Origin: Nocardia carnea
GTDB lineage: Bacteria; Actinomycetota; Actinomycetes; Mycobacteriales; Mycobacteriaceae
DNA: 64,000 bases
NCBI RefSeq assembly: GCF_029868855.1
Contig: NZ_JARWOV010000063.1
Coordinates: forward strand, 1 to 64,000
Direction of reading: 5' to 3'
Every line of letters begins with the position of its first letter. Within the stretch, counting starts at the first letter, position 1. A program made the translations under genes and the position numbers. This document shows, piece after piece, positions 43,602-52,019 of this stretch. Under the pieces are notes generated by a model. The model was not told where the DNA came from, did not search any database, and saw only the letters and a list, made by a program, of their open reading frames with translations.

Positions 43602-43631
43602 TTGCAATCCTTGTTAGGATTGACGTAATGT
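43602..43631 (+). promoter_or_regulatory. Motif-2 promoter/operator of the split-ACAD operon
   Basis: AATCCTTGTTAGGATT (43606-43621) is a perfect 6-bp inverted repeat around TGTT, placed between a -35-like TTGCAA (43602) and a -10-like TAATGT (43626), 18 bp apart. The ATG of the next gene comes 6 bp after the -10-like box, so the transcript may be leaderless. Confidence 0.65.
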
Positions 43632-43637
43632 ACGCCC

Positions 43638-44861
43638 ATGGACTTCACGATGGGTGCGACCGCCGGGGAGCTCCGCGGCGAGCTACGCCGGTTGATCGCC
43701 GACGAGGTCCCGGCCGGCTACCTGGGTGCCTTCACCGAAGATCCTGCGGATCTCGCTGTCGCTCAGCGGTTCTGCGCGATGCTGGCCGAACGCGGTCTAC
43801 TGTGCCTGGCCTGGCCGGAGGAGTTCGGCGGCCGCGGCGCCTCGATCTGGGAACAGACCGTGGTGCGTGAGGAGATGTGGGCACAGCACGAACCGCGCGG
43901 CGCGCAATATATGGGCGTCAACTGGGTCGGGCCGACCATTATGCGGCACGGAACGCCCGAACAACAGCGCAAACACCTGCCGCCGATCGCTCGCGGGGAG
44001 GTCATCTGGTGCCAGGGGTTCAGTGAGCCCGAGGCCGGATCCGATCTCGCATCGCTACGCACCACCGCTCGGCGCGACGGTGACGGCTGGTCCATCTCTG
44101 GGCAGAAGATCTGGACGTCCTACGCCACCATGGCGCAATGGTGTTTTCTATTGGCCCGGACCTCCAGCGAAGGACGTAAACAGCAGGGGCTCACGGTTTT
44201 TCTGCTGCCGATGTCCGATCCGGGAATAACCGTCCGGCCCATCGACGCGATGCTCGGGCCGCATCACCTCAACGAAGTATTCTTCGACGGCGTCCGGGCC
44301 ACCGAGGCCGATGTGCTCGGCGAAGTGGACAACGGCTGGTCGGTCGTGCAGGAGGTGCTGGCCTTCGAGCGGGTCGGTATCGCCCGCTACGCCCGCTGCG
44401 AACGGCTGCTGCACACCGCGCCCGACGTCCTCGGTGAACTCTGGGACGATATCCCGGAGACGTTGCGCGGCCGCTGGGCCCGCATGCTGATGCGCTGCCG
44501 GCGGGCCCGGCTGCTGGCCTATCAAGTGCTCTCGCTGCAGAGTTCGGGCACGGTCGCCCCGGGAGACGCGGCGGCCTATCGGATCGCGGTGACCCGGCTC
44601 GATCAGGAAAGTGCCGAAGTGCTGGTGGAACTGGCCGCCGTCGTACCCGCGGACACGGACGGCCGGCGCCGTTTCCAGCGCGCCGTTCACGATCACTGGC
44701 GCTACGCCAATGCCGCCACCGTGGCCTCCGGAAGTATCGAGGTACAGCGCATCCTGCTGGCCCGGGAACTGCTCACGGGCCCGGAGACCGGGCGATCCGG
44801 CCGGACGGCGGCCGGCCGCGCGAACAACCGCGGGCCGGTGACCGGGCAGGCCCGGTCGTGA
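43638..44861 (+). CDS. Acyl-CoA dehydrogenase, catalytic alpha subunit
   Basis: A 407-residue ACAD: WPEEFGGRGASIWEQTVVRE, CQGFSEPEAGSDLASLRTTA, WSISGQKIWTSYATMAQWCF and the catalytic Glu in ASGSIEVQRILL. It matches the alpha halves of heteromeric FadE enzymes for bulky CoA esters. There is no Shine-Dalgarno sequence before the ATG, in keeping with a leaderless mRNA from the motif-2 promoter. The C-terminal tail after LLTGPETG is Arg/Gly-rich. First gene of a five-gene operon. Confidence 0.9.
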   Translation: MDFTMGATAGELRGELRRLIADEVPAGYLGAFTEDPADLAVAQRFCAMLAERGLLCLAWPEEFGGRGASIWEQTVVREEMWAQHEPRGAQYMGVNWVGPTIMRHGTPEQQRKHLPPIARGEVIWCQGFSEPEAGSDLASLRTTARRDGDGWSISGQKIWTSYATMAQWCFLLARTSSEGRKQQGLTVFLLPMSDPGITVRPIDAMLGPHHLNEVFFDGVRATEADVLGEVDNGWSVVQEVLAFERVGIARYARCERLLHTAPDVLGELWDDIPETLRGRWARMLMRCRRARLLAYQVLSLQSSGTVAPGDAAAYRIAVTRLDQESAEVLVELAAVVPADTDGRRRFQRAVHDHWRYANAATVASGSIEVQRILLARELLTGPETGRSGRTAAGRANNRGPVTGQARS

Positions 44862-45072
44862 GCGGTTCACCCCGTCGCGACAAGCAGGCGGCACCCGGTG
44901 CGAGGGCCGATCGAGACCCGGGGTCCGGATCCGGGCGATCGAGTCGGCACCGGGTCCGGGCTCGCGGTGGGACGGACGAACGTTCACGGGCCGGTCGGAT
45001 GCGAACAACGCAGGATGATATGCGTGCTGCCCACAACCGGCAGGGGTACCGCGTGCGGCGGAGGAGGACAGC

Positions 45073-46095
45073 GTGAGCACACCCAGTCAGCGGGATACGC
45101 GCTCCGGCGCCCCCTGGTCCGGAGTGATCACAGGCGGGGACGTTCACGAGCTGCGTCTCGAACCGGCCCCGGAGACCCAGGAATTCGGGCACGAGGTGGT
45201 GCGGGCGCTCGCCGCGGCCGGGGGCGATGAACTCGTGCAGCGGGCGGAGCGTTCGCCGGACAGCCGGGGGCAGATGGTGGAGCCGGTGCTCGCCGAACTC
45301 GGCGCCTGGGAACTGGCGCCGCGGCGTGACCCGGTGGAGCTCGAGGCGGCCGCGGCGGTATGCCGCGCCAGCGGGTACTGGGCGGCTCCGTACCCGGTGG
45401 CGGAGCGGCTGGCCCGGCCGGACGACCGGGGTTACGACGGGCTGATCGTCGTCGCCGGGCCGGAACCCGCGGGCGCGGTGGCGGGTATCGCCCTGCGCTG
45501 GGCGACCGTATCCATGGCGGGTGCACGCGGGACCGCGACCCCGTCCGGGTCCGCGCAGTCCGCGCGGGAATCGGCATTCGTCGTCCCGTTGACCATCCGG
45601 CCGGCGGACGGCGACGGCACCGCGGACCTGGCGCTCGCGCTGACACTGCCGTGCTGGACTCTGCTGGGCATGCTGGATCGAGCCCTCGAGCTGACCCGCG
45701 CCCACGTGCGGATCCGGGAGCAGTTCGGGCGCCCGCTGGCCGAATTCCAGGGTGTGCAGTTCCAGCTCACCGATGCCGAGGTCGAGCGGAGGGGAGTCGA
45801 CCTGCTGGCCCGGTACGCGCTGTGGAGCATTCAAACCGGGCGTCCCGAAGCGCTCGACGATGCCCTCGCGCTGCGCCTCGCGGCCATCGAGGCAGCCGAT
45901 ATCGTGTTCCGGGTGGCGCACCAGCTGCATGGGGCGGCCGGGTTCTGCGATGAGACCACGCTGTCGTGGCTGTCCCGCTACAGTCTTCCGCTGCGTCGCC
46001 TGCCGTTCGCCGCCGTCGGTACCGAGCAGGCGTTGACCGGCCGGATCGGCCGACGCGGGCTGGTGGGCCTGTTCTCCGACCCGATGGGGGTATGA
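45073..46095 (+). CDS. Acyl-CoA dehydrogenase, beta-type subunit
   Basis: A 340-residue ACAD lacking much of the middle beta domain. VEPVLAELGAWELAPRRDPV and REQFGRPLAEFQGVQFQLTD, then HQLHGAAGFCDETTLSWLSR, identify the family. The usual SxE-I/V-Q motif is replaced by PFAAVGTEQALTGRI, so the normal base context is absent. GTG start with GGAGGA. A 210-bp gap separates it from the alpha gene; no other gene is seen in the gap, which is unusually long for this operon. Confidence 0.85.
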   Translation: MSTPSQRDTRSGAPWSGVITGGDVHELRLEPAPETQEFGHEVVRALAAAGGDELVQRAERSPDSRGQMVEPVLAELGAWELAPRRDPVELEAAAAVCRASGYWAAPYPVAERLARPDDRGYDGLIVVAGPEPAGAVAGIALRWATVSMAGARGTATPSGSAQSARESAFVVPLTIRPADGDGTADLALALTLPCWTLLGMLDRALELTRAHVRIREQFGRPLAEFQGVQFQLTDAEVERRGVDLLARYALWSIQTGRPEALDDALALRLAAIEAADIVFRVAHQLHGAAGFCDETTLSWLSRYSLPLRRLPFAAVGTEQALTGRIGRRGLVGLFSDPMGV

Positions 46096-46880
46096 GGTAT
46101 ATGCGATACGACCTGCCGGACGTCCTCACCGTCACCGGTGCGGGGCCGATCCGCACCGTCACCATCAACCGCCCCGGCGAGCTGAACGCGGTGAACGCCG
46201 ACCTGCATCGGGCGCTGGCCCAGGTGTGGCGGCAGCTGGCGGCCGATACCGAAGCGCGGGTGGTGATCCTGACCGGTGCGGGCCGGGCCTTCAGTGCCGG
46301 TGGCGACCTGGAATGGATCACCTCGTTCCTCGACGATCCGGTGGCCCGCGACGAGAGCATCCGCGAGGGCGCGGAAATCATCGAGGAACTGCTGCGCTGC
46401 CCGCTGCCGGTGATCGCCGCGGTCAACGGCCCGGCGGTCGGGTTGGGCGCCAGTATCGCGATCCTCTGCGATATCGTCCTCATCTCCGATCACGCCCATC
46501 TCGCCGACCCACATGTGGCGGTCGGGTTGGTGGCCGGCGACGGCGGTGCCGCGTTCTGGCCGCTGCTCACACCGATCCTGCGCACCCGCGAATACCTCTA
46601 CACCGGCGACCGGATCGACGCCGCCACGGCGGTGGAATTCGGGCTGGCCAGCCGGATGGTGCCCGCCGACGATCTGCGCACGGCCGCGCACGCCCTGGCC
46701 GAGCGCTTGGCGAAACAACCGCAGAACGCGCTGAGCAGTACCAAACAAGTGGTGAACATGTACCTTTCGCAGGCCCTGGCCGGTCCGCTGCAAGCCGGAT
46801 TCGCGGCCGAAGTGGTCACCATGCAATCCCCGGAACACCGGGAACGCCTCGAAGCCCTGCGCGAACGGACGCGGCGATAA
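46092..46880 (+). CDS. Enoyl-CoA hydratase/isomerase family protein
   Basis: A 262-residue crotonase: IRTVTINRPGELNAVNADLH, FSAGGDLEWITSFLDD and GPAVGLGASIAILCDIVL form the oxyanion hole. The second active-site segment reads DPHVAVGLVAGDGGAAFWPL, with His-Val-Ala in place of PE-x-x, so the common Glu pair is not conserved. Hydratase, isomerase and lyase activities are all possible. ATGA overlap with the preceding ACAD gene. Confidence 0.87.
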   Translation: MRYMRYDLPDVLTVTGAGPIRTVTINRPGELNAVNADLHRALAQVWRQLAADTEARVVILTGAGRAFSAGGDLEWITSFLDDPVARDESIREGAEIIEELLRCPLPVIAAVNGPAVGLGASIAILCDIVLISDHAHLADPHVAVGLVAGDGGAAFWPLLTPILRTREYLYTGDRIDAATAVEFGLASRMVPADDLRTAAHALAERLAKQPQNALSSTKQVVNMYLSQALAGPLQAGFAAEVVTMQSPEHRERLEALRERTRR

Positions 46881-46881
46881 C

Positions 46882-48087
46882 GTGGGCGTCCAGGGTTCGA
46901 CCGATCTCGCGGAGTTCCGTGCGACAGTGCGGGAATGGTGCCGCACGCACGTCCCTGCCGAGTGGCGCACCACCCAGACCGGTGCCACCGACGCCGAGTT
47001 CGTGAGCTTCCAGCAGAGCTGGTTCCAGGAGCTGCGTGCCGCCGGGTACGCCGTCCCGCACTGGCCACGCGAATACGGCGGCGGGATGCCGATCCCCGAA
47101 CAGATCGTGCTGTACCAGGAACTCGCCGCGCACGACGCGCCCCGGCTGGTACTGGCGTTCGTCGCCATCCACCACGCGGCCGCCACCCTGCTGGCCGGTG
47201 GGACCGCGGAACAGCGGCAGCGGCATCTGCCCGCGATCCTCGACGGCGAACTGTGGGTGCAGGGGTTCTCCGAGCCGGGCGCGGGCTCCGATCTGGCCGC
47301 GCTGCGCACCGCCGCCCGCCGCGACGGCGACGACTACGTGGTCACCGGCCAGAAAGTGTGGGCCAGCGGCGCCCAATACGCCGACTGGTGCCTGCTGCTC
47401 GCCCGCACCGATCCGGAGGCCCCCGAACGTCAGGGCATCTCGTATTTCCTGATGGATATGCGCAGCCGCGGAATCGAGGTAAAGCCCATCCGGCAGGCCA
47501 CCGGTGAATCGCATTTCTGCGAGATCTTCCTCGACGAAGTGCGGATCCCCGCCGTGAACCTGCTCGGCGCCGAGAACCGCGGCTGGCAGCTGGCGCAACA
47601 GACCCTCGGCGCCGAACGTGGCCTCACCATGCTGGAACTCGCGGAGCGTCTCGGTAACGCGGGGTTCCGCCGGCTGATCGATGAATGCCGGAAAACCGAT
47701 GCCCTCGGCCGGTCCGCCCTCGACGATCCCCGGACGACCGACCGGCTGGCCCGGCTCGAAACCGAGCTGACCGGCCTACGCGCCCTCTGCCGCGACCTGG
47801 TCGAACGCCACGACGCCGGCACCGTCGGACCCGCCGACGCCTCCGTCGTCAAGCTGTACTACAGCGAACTCCTGCAGCGGATGACCGATTTCGGTGCCGA
47901 AATCAGTGGGCTGCCCGGCCAGACGGTGCTGCGCAAACCGATGTCGGGTGGCTGGGAGTCCGGCGCCTGGGTGCTGGATTTCGTCGGCTCCTGGGAATGG
48001 ACGATCCCCGGCGGCAGCAGCGAGATCCAGCGCACGATCATCGGTGAACGCGGCCTGGGCCTGCCCAGAGAACCGGCGAGAGCATGA
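46882..48087 (+). CDS. Acyl-CoA dehydrogenase, catalytic alpha subunit
   Basis: A 401-residue ACAD: WPREYGGGMPIPEQIVLYQE, VQGFSEPGAGSDLAALRTAA, YVVTGQKVWASGAQYADWCL, IKLYYSEL-type helix in SVVKLYYSELLQRM and IPGGSSEIQRTIIGERGLGL with the catalytic Glu. Second alpha subunit of this operon. GTG start 1 bp after the crotonase stop region; ATGA overlap with its beta partner. Confidence 0.9.
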   Translation: MGVQGSTDLAEFRATVREWCRTHVPAEWRTTQTGATDAEFVSFQQSWFQELRAAGYAVPHWPREYGGGMPIPEQIVLYQELAAHDAPRLVLAFVAIHHAAATLLAGGTAEQRQRHLPAILDGELWVQGFSEPGAGSDLAALRTAARRDGDDYVVTGQKVWASGAQYADWCLLLARTDPEAPERQGISYFLMDMRSRGIEVKPIRQATGESHFCEIFLDEVRIPAVNLLGAENRGWQLAQQTLGAERGLTMLELAERLGNAGFRRLIDECRKTDALGRSALDDPRTTDRLARLETELTGLRALCRDLVERHDAGTVGPADASVVKLYYSELLQRMTDFGAEISGLPGQTVLRKPMSGGWESGAWVLDFVGSWEWTIPGGSSEIQRTIIGERGLGLPREPARA

Positions 48088-49196
48088 TGAGCGACGATTT
48101 CGGCGAGTTCCACGACGACCTGCGCACTGTGGCGCGCGACCTGCTCGGCAAGGCCGGCGCCGCGGCGGTCGATTGGTCTGTCCTGGCCGGTGCCGGGTGG
48201 ACCGGGCTCGAGGTCACGACCGAATTCGACGGGACCGCCGCAACATTCACCGAGACGGCGATCCTGCTCGAAGAGATCGGCCGCGCCGCGGCCCGCACCC
48301 CGTATCCCGCGGTCGCCGCGGCGGGTATCGGCGCCCTGCGCTTGCTGGAGCCGAATACCCGCCGCGACGTCGTACTGCGCGAAACCGTCGCAGGAACTGC
48401 GCGCCCCGTGGCGGTACTCGCTGGAAATATGGTGCCGGCGGCCGGCGGCGAAACGGCTTGTGCCGGCACCGGAGGCATAGTACCCACCTTCGAACTGGTC
48501 CAAACCGGTAAGGCGCTCCTGTTGTCGGGATCGGCGGATTTCGTGCTCGACGCCGCCGCGGCCACGGTTCTGCTCATCCCAGCCCGGGCGGCCGACGGGA
48601 CCCTCGGCACCGCCCTCGTGGCACCCGGTACCGCCGGGCTGGAGATCACCGGACGGCCGGTCGTCGACGAGACCCGCTCACTCGGTGAGGTCACCACCGA
48701 CCGTGTGGTTCTGGCACCGCAGTCCTTCATCCGGTTCGCGCCCGGCATCGCCGACCCCCTGCGTCACCTCTACGACCGTGCCGCCCTCGCGGTCGCCTGC
48801 GACAGCCTGGGCCTCGCGGCCGCCGCGCTGGACGCGACCGTCGACTACACCCGGGTCCGCGAACAATTCGGCCGCCCCATCGGTTCCTTCCAAGCCGTGA
48901 AACACGCCTGCGCCGATATGCTCGTGGACCTGGCCGTCGGCCGGCGACTGATCGCCGCCGCCCTGACCGCCCTGGCCACCGGGTCCCCTGACAGCAGCCG
49001 GTCGGTGAGCATGGCGAAATCGTTCACCGGCGAGGCAGCGGTCCGGATCGCCGGTAAGGCGATGCAGTTGCACGGCGGAATCGGTTACACCTGGGAAAGC
49101 GGAATCCACCGCTACCTCAAACGTGCCACTCTCGACCGCACCCTCTACGGCTCACCCGCCGACCACCGCCGCATGCTCGCCGCGCGTTATCGGTGA
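48084..49196 (+). CDS. Acyl-CoA dehydrogenase, beta-type subunit
   Basis: A 370-residue ACAD: FGEFHDDLRTVARDLLGKAG, REQFGRPIGSFQAVKHACAD and QLHGGIGYTWESGIHRYLKR. The base motif is replaced by LYGSPADHRRM, the same kind of substitution as in ChsE2-type subunits. Directly coupled to the preceding alpha gene, so the pair is probably an alpha2-beta2 dehydrogenase. Last gene of the operon. Confidence 0.88.
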   Translation: MMSDDFGEFHDDLRTVARDLLGKAGAAAVDWSVLAGAGWTGLEVTTEFDGTAATFTETAILLEEIGRAAARTPYPAVAAAGIGALRLLEPNTRRDVVLRETVAGTARPVAVLAGNMVPAAGGETACAGTGGIVPTFELVQTGKALLLSGSADFVLDAAAATVLLIPARAADGTLGTALVAPGTAGLEITGRPVVDETRSLGEVTTDRVVLAPQSFIRFAPGIADPLRHLYDRAALAVACDSLGLAAAALDATVDYTRVREQFGRPIGSFQAVKHACADMLVDLAVGRRLIAAALTALATGSPDSSRSVSMAKSFTGEAAVRIAGKAMQLHGGIGYTWESGIHRYLKRATLDRTLYGSPADHRRMLAARYR

Positions 49197-49346
49197 CCCG
49201 GCCGGGACACGACAACGCGGCGCGCCGAAGTCACGCCTGCCGGGCGGATCGGGTGCTCTGCTCATCGGTCCCCGGATCACGCCGACTACCGGCCATGGCC
49301 CCCGAGCGACTGCGCACAGACGGCCGGGGGTCGACCGGTGTTCTGG

Positions 49347-50063
49347 TCAGCCGGCCGGGGTGCCGTCCCAGGAGACCAGCCGCCAGCCCTTCTCCGGCGT
49401 GCCCTTCACCACCACCCGGCCGGTGTTCTGCAACGGATCGCTGCGCAGCTTGCTCGGGTCCGGGTCGGCGACGGAGAGGAGTGTCCAGATCATGATGGCA
49501 CCGCCGTGGGAGAAGATCATCGCACGCTTGCTGCCGCGGTTCTGGATGTCCTGGATGGAATCGTCCATCCGCTTCTTGAACTCGTGGCCGTCGATCGAGC
49601 CGGGGATGCGGGCATCCAGGTTGCCCTGTATCCACTGGACCGGTGCTTCGAAGTAGCCCTGGCCGGCCTCGTGCTCCGGCCGGCCCTCGTAGATGCCGGC
49701 CTCGATCTCGTGGAGACCCGGCTCGACGGTGACCGGACGATCACACCGGTCCGAAGTCGGCTCGGCCGTCTGCTGGGTGCGGACCATCTTCGACGCGTAG
49801 ATACCGTCGAATTTGCAGTCCGCCAGGAGCTCGGCCGCTGCGGCGGCCTGTGCCCAGCCCTTGTCGGTCAGGCCGGGGCCCGGGGTCGATGTGTCGATCA
49901 GGCCGGAAGCGTTACCGGCCGATTCGCCGTGGCGGATGAAGGTGAGGAACATTTCACCGGTTTGCGGCGCGGCGACCGCGCTACCGCTGCCGGCTACGAG
50001 GATCGCCACCGCCGCGATGATCGCTCCGATCATCGCGGACAGGCGGGATTTCATCAGATACAC
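49347..50063 (-). CDS. Secreted histidine phosphatase family protein (phosphoglycerate-mutase-like)
   Basis: A 238-residue protein with a Sec signal peptide (MKSRLSAMIGAIIAAVAILV, cleavage likely after AVA-AP near residue 32). The catalytic histidine lies in FIRHGESAG (residues 42-50), a second in FSHGGAIMIW, and Glu in HEIEAGIYEG. It should hydrolyse phosphate esters outside the membrane. GTG at 50063 follows GGAGGAG at good spacing; the Met four codons later is an alternative. Not obviously part of the catabolic operons. Confidence 0.88.
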   Translation of the reverse strand: MYLMKSRLSAMIGAIIAAVAILVAGSGSAVAAPQTGEMFLTFIRHGESAGNASGLIDTSTPGPGLTDKGWAQAAAAAELLADCKFDGIYASKMVRTQQTAEPTSDRCDRPVTVEPGLHEIEAGIYEGRPEHEAGQGYFEAPVQWIQGNLDARIPGSIDGHEFKKRMDDSIQDIQNRGSKRAMIFSHGGAIMIWTLLSVADPDPSKLRSDPLQNTGRVVVKGTPEKGWRLVSWDGTPAG

Positions 50064-50256
50064 AGGGACTCCTCCGGGTGGATACGGGCCACGCTGGAAC
50101 GTGATCGCGGCCACAACCGGGACGCTAGGCGCAGCGTGAACGGATCCCAAGATCCTTTCCCGCTGGATGGCATCCTCGGTACCGGACGCGATATCGATGC
50201 CACCCGGCGCCTGCCTGCATCCCGGGGTGCTCGCCCCAGGGCGCGGCCTGGCCGGT

Positions 50257-51954
50257 CTACTCGTCGCCGAGGCGTCGAGCCGCCAGCGTACGGAGATCGC
50301 TGGATTTGATCTTCGAGCTGCCGGTGAGGGACAGATCGGCCTCGGTGAAGAACAGGACTTCGCGGGGGACCTTGTAGCCGGCGAGCTGGACGCGTAGATG
50401 GTCGCGGATCGCGGCGGCGTCCAGGTTGTGGCCGGTGTGCGGGACGACGCAGGCCACGACCATTTCACCCAGGGTCTCGTGGGGGACGCCGACCGTGCGG
50501 CCGATCTTCACACCGGGGTACTGGGCGAGTACCTCGTCGACCTCGAGCGGGGAGACGTTCGCGCCGCCGGTTTTGATGATGTCGGTGAGCCGGCCCTTCC
50601 AGTACAGCCGGCCTGCGTCGTCGAGGTATCCGCCGTCGCCGGTGTGGAAATAGCCGTCCTCGTCGAGGGTTTCGTCGAGGGGTGTGCCGACGTAGCCCAG
50701 CATGAGCGTGGGACCCTTGACGCAGATCTCGCCGTTCTCGCCCCTGTTCAGGATCGTGCCGGTCAGCGGATCGGTGATCTTCACGGTCACTCCGGGCAGG
50801 GGAACCCCGCTGCTCCCGGCGATCGTCTCCTCGGGCGTGCAGGCCGGGAAACAGGTGGTGATGGTGAAGGTTTCGGTATTGCCGTAGGCGTGGCCGGGTT
50901 CGGTCCAGTCGGTGTCGATGGTGGGGTGGGTGGCCAGCGGGAGGTCGCGGTCGACGAAACGCAGGCTGCTCAGGTCCACGGTGTCCCAGTTGGGGGCGCC
51001 CCGGAGCTGGGCATGCTGGTGCGGCCAGGACACCGGGAACGTGACCCGGTGCGACTGCATCAGTTCGAGGGCTTCCTCGGCGTCGAATGTCGATTGCAGG
51101 ATCAGCGTGCCGCCGGCGGCGAGGGTGGCGCCCAGCGCCTGGCCGAAATTGCCGGACCAGAAGAAGCCGTTGGCGGTCCAGCAGCGGACCTCGTCGTCCG
51201 GGCCGAAACCGAACATGCGGCGGAACCGCCACAGCTGGATCGTGACCCCGCGGTGCGCGCTGCGGATACCCTTCGGCTTGCTGGTGGTGCCGGAGGAGAA
51301 GAACAGCACAGCGGTATCGCTGGGTTGCACGGTCGCGGCCGCCGCGGTGATCAGCGCGGGATCGGTGTCCGCGCCGCGGGCCAGGAAATCACCCCAGCTC
51401 TCGATCGCCGTTCCGGGAAGCGGATCACCCACGACCGCGGCGTACCGGAGGAACGGATAGGCGGTCGAGGCCACGGTACCGGGCTCGGCGGTATCGAGTT
51501 GCGGTTCCAGTCCGGTGAGCACCTCGCCGAAATCCGTTTTCGCGACCCGGCGTTCGAACAGCAGCACCGACACCCCGGAGATCCGGAGCAGATGGTCGAG
51601 CTCGGGCCGGGTGGAGAAGGTACTCAGCGCCACCGCGACCCCGCCCGCGAGAGAGGTACCGAACACCGCCGCGAGCCATTCGGCGCGGTTGGTCATCAGC
51701 ACACCGACGCGGCTGTCCTTGCCGACCCCGCATGCCCGCAGCGCCCGCGCCACCTCGTTCGCTCGCTCCCACAGGTCCGTGTAGGTCCATTCCACGCCGT
51801 CGGCGGGGGAGATCAGCGCGGTCCGATCGGTGTAGGAGCCGGTGACCTCCCGGAGGAATCCCGGCAGGGTGAGCGTGCCCAGACCGGCTTCTTCGGCCAG
51901 GGGCGGGCCCGCGACGATCGCCGGGGCGGGAGTGTGCTGGGTCCCGGTGCTCAT
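50257..51954 (-). CDS. AMP-dependent acyl-CoA ligase
   Basis: A 565-residue ANL-superfamily ligase. P-loop FFSSGTTSKPKGIRS, core YGNTETFTITTC, YFHTGDGGYLDDAGRLYWKG, the hinge and A8 loop in RLTDIIKTGGANVSPLEVDE, and the adenylation Lys in TGSSKIKSSDLR. It activates a carboxylic acid with ATP to its CoA thioester; substrate unknown. ATG at 51954 with AGAGGA. Third gene of the acuI-hydratase-ligase operon, which carries a motif-1 site. Confidence 0.9.
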   Translation of the reverse strand: MSTGTQHTPAPAIVAGPPLAEEAGLGTLTLPGFLREVTGSYTDRTALISPADGVEWTYTDLWERANEVARALRACGVGKDSRVGVLMTNRAEWLAAVFGTSLAGGVAVALSTFSTRPELDHLLRISGVSVLLFERRVAKTDFGEVLTGLEPQLDTAEPGTVASTAYPFLRYAAVVGDPLPGTAIESWGDFLARGADTDPALITAAAATVQPSDTAVLFFSSGTTSKPKGIRSAHRGVTIQLWRFRRMFGFGPDDEVRCWTANGFFWSGNFGQALGATLAAGGTLILQSTFDAEEALELMQSHRVTFPVSWPHQHAQLRGAPNWDTVDLSSLRFVDRDLPLATHPTIDTDWTEPGHAYGNTETFTITTCFPACTPEETIAGSSGVPLPGVTVKITDPLTGTILNRGENGEICVKGPTLMLGYVGTPLDETLDEDGYFHTGDGGYLDDAGRLYWKGRLTDIIKTGGANVSPLEVDEVLAQYPGVKIGRTVGVPHETLGEMVVACVVPHTGHNLDAAAIRDHLRVQLAGYKVPREVLFFTEADLSLTGSSKIKSSDLRTLAARRLGDE

Positions 51955-52019
51955 GCCGGTGTCCTCTCTGATGGTGCTCCGCATGCGGCGCACGGATGGT
52001 GCTGTGGAGGGATCGGCGC

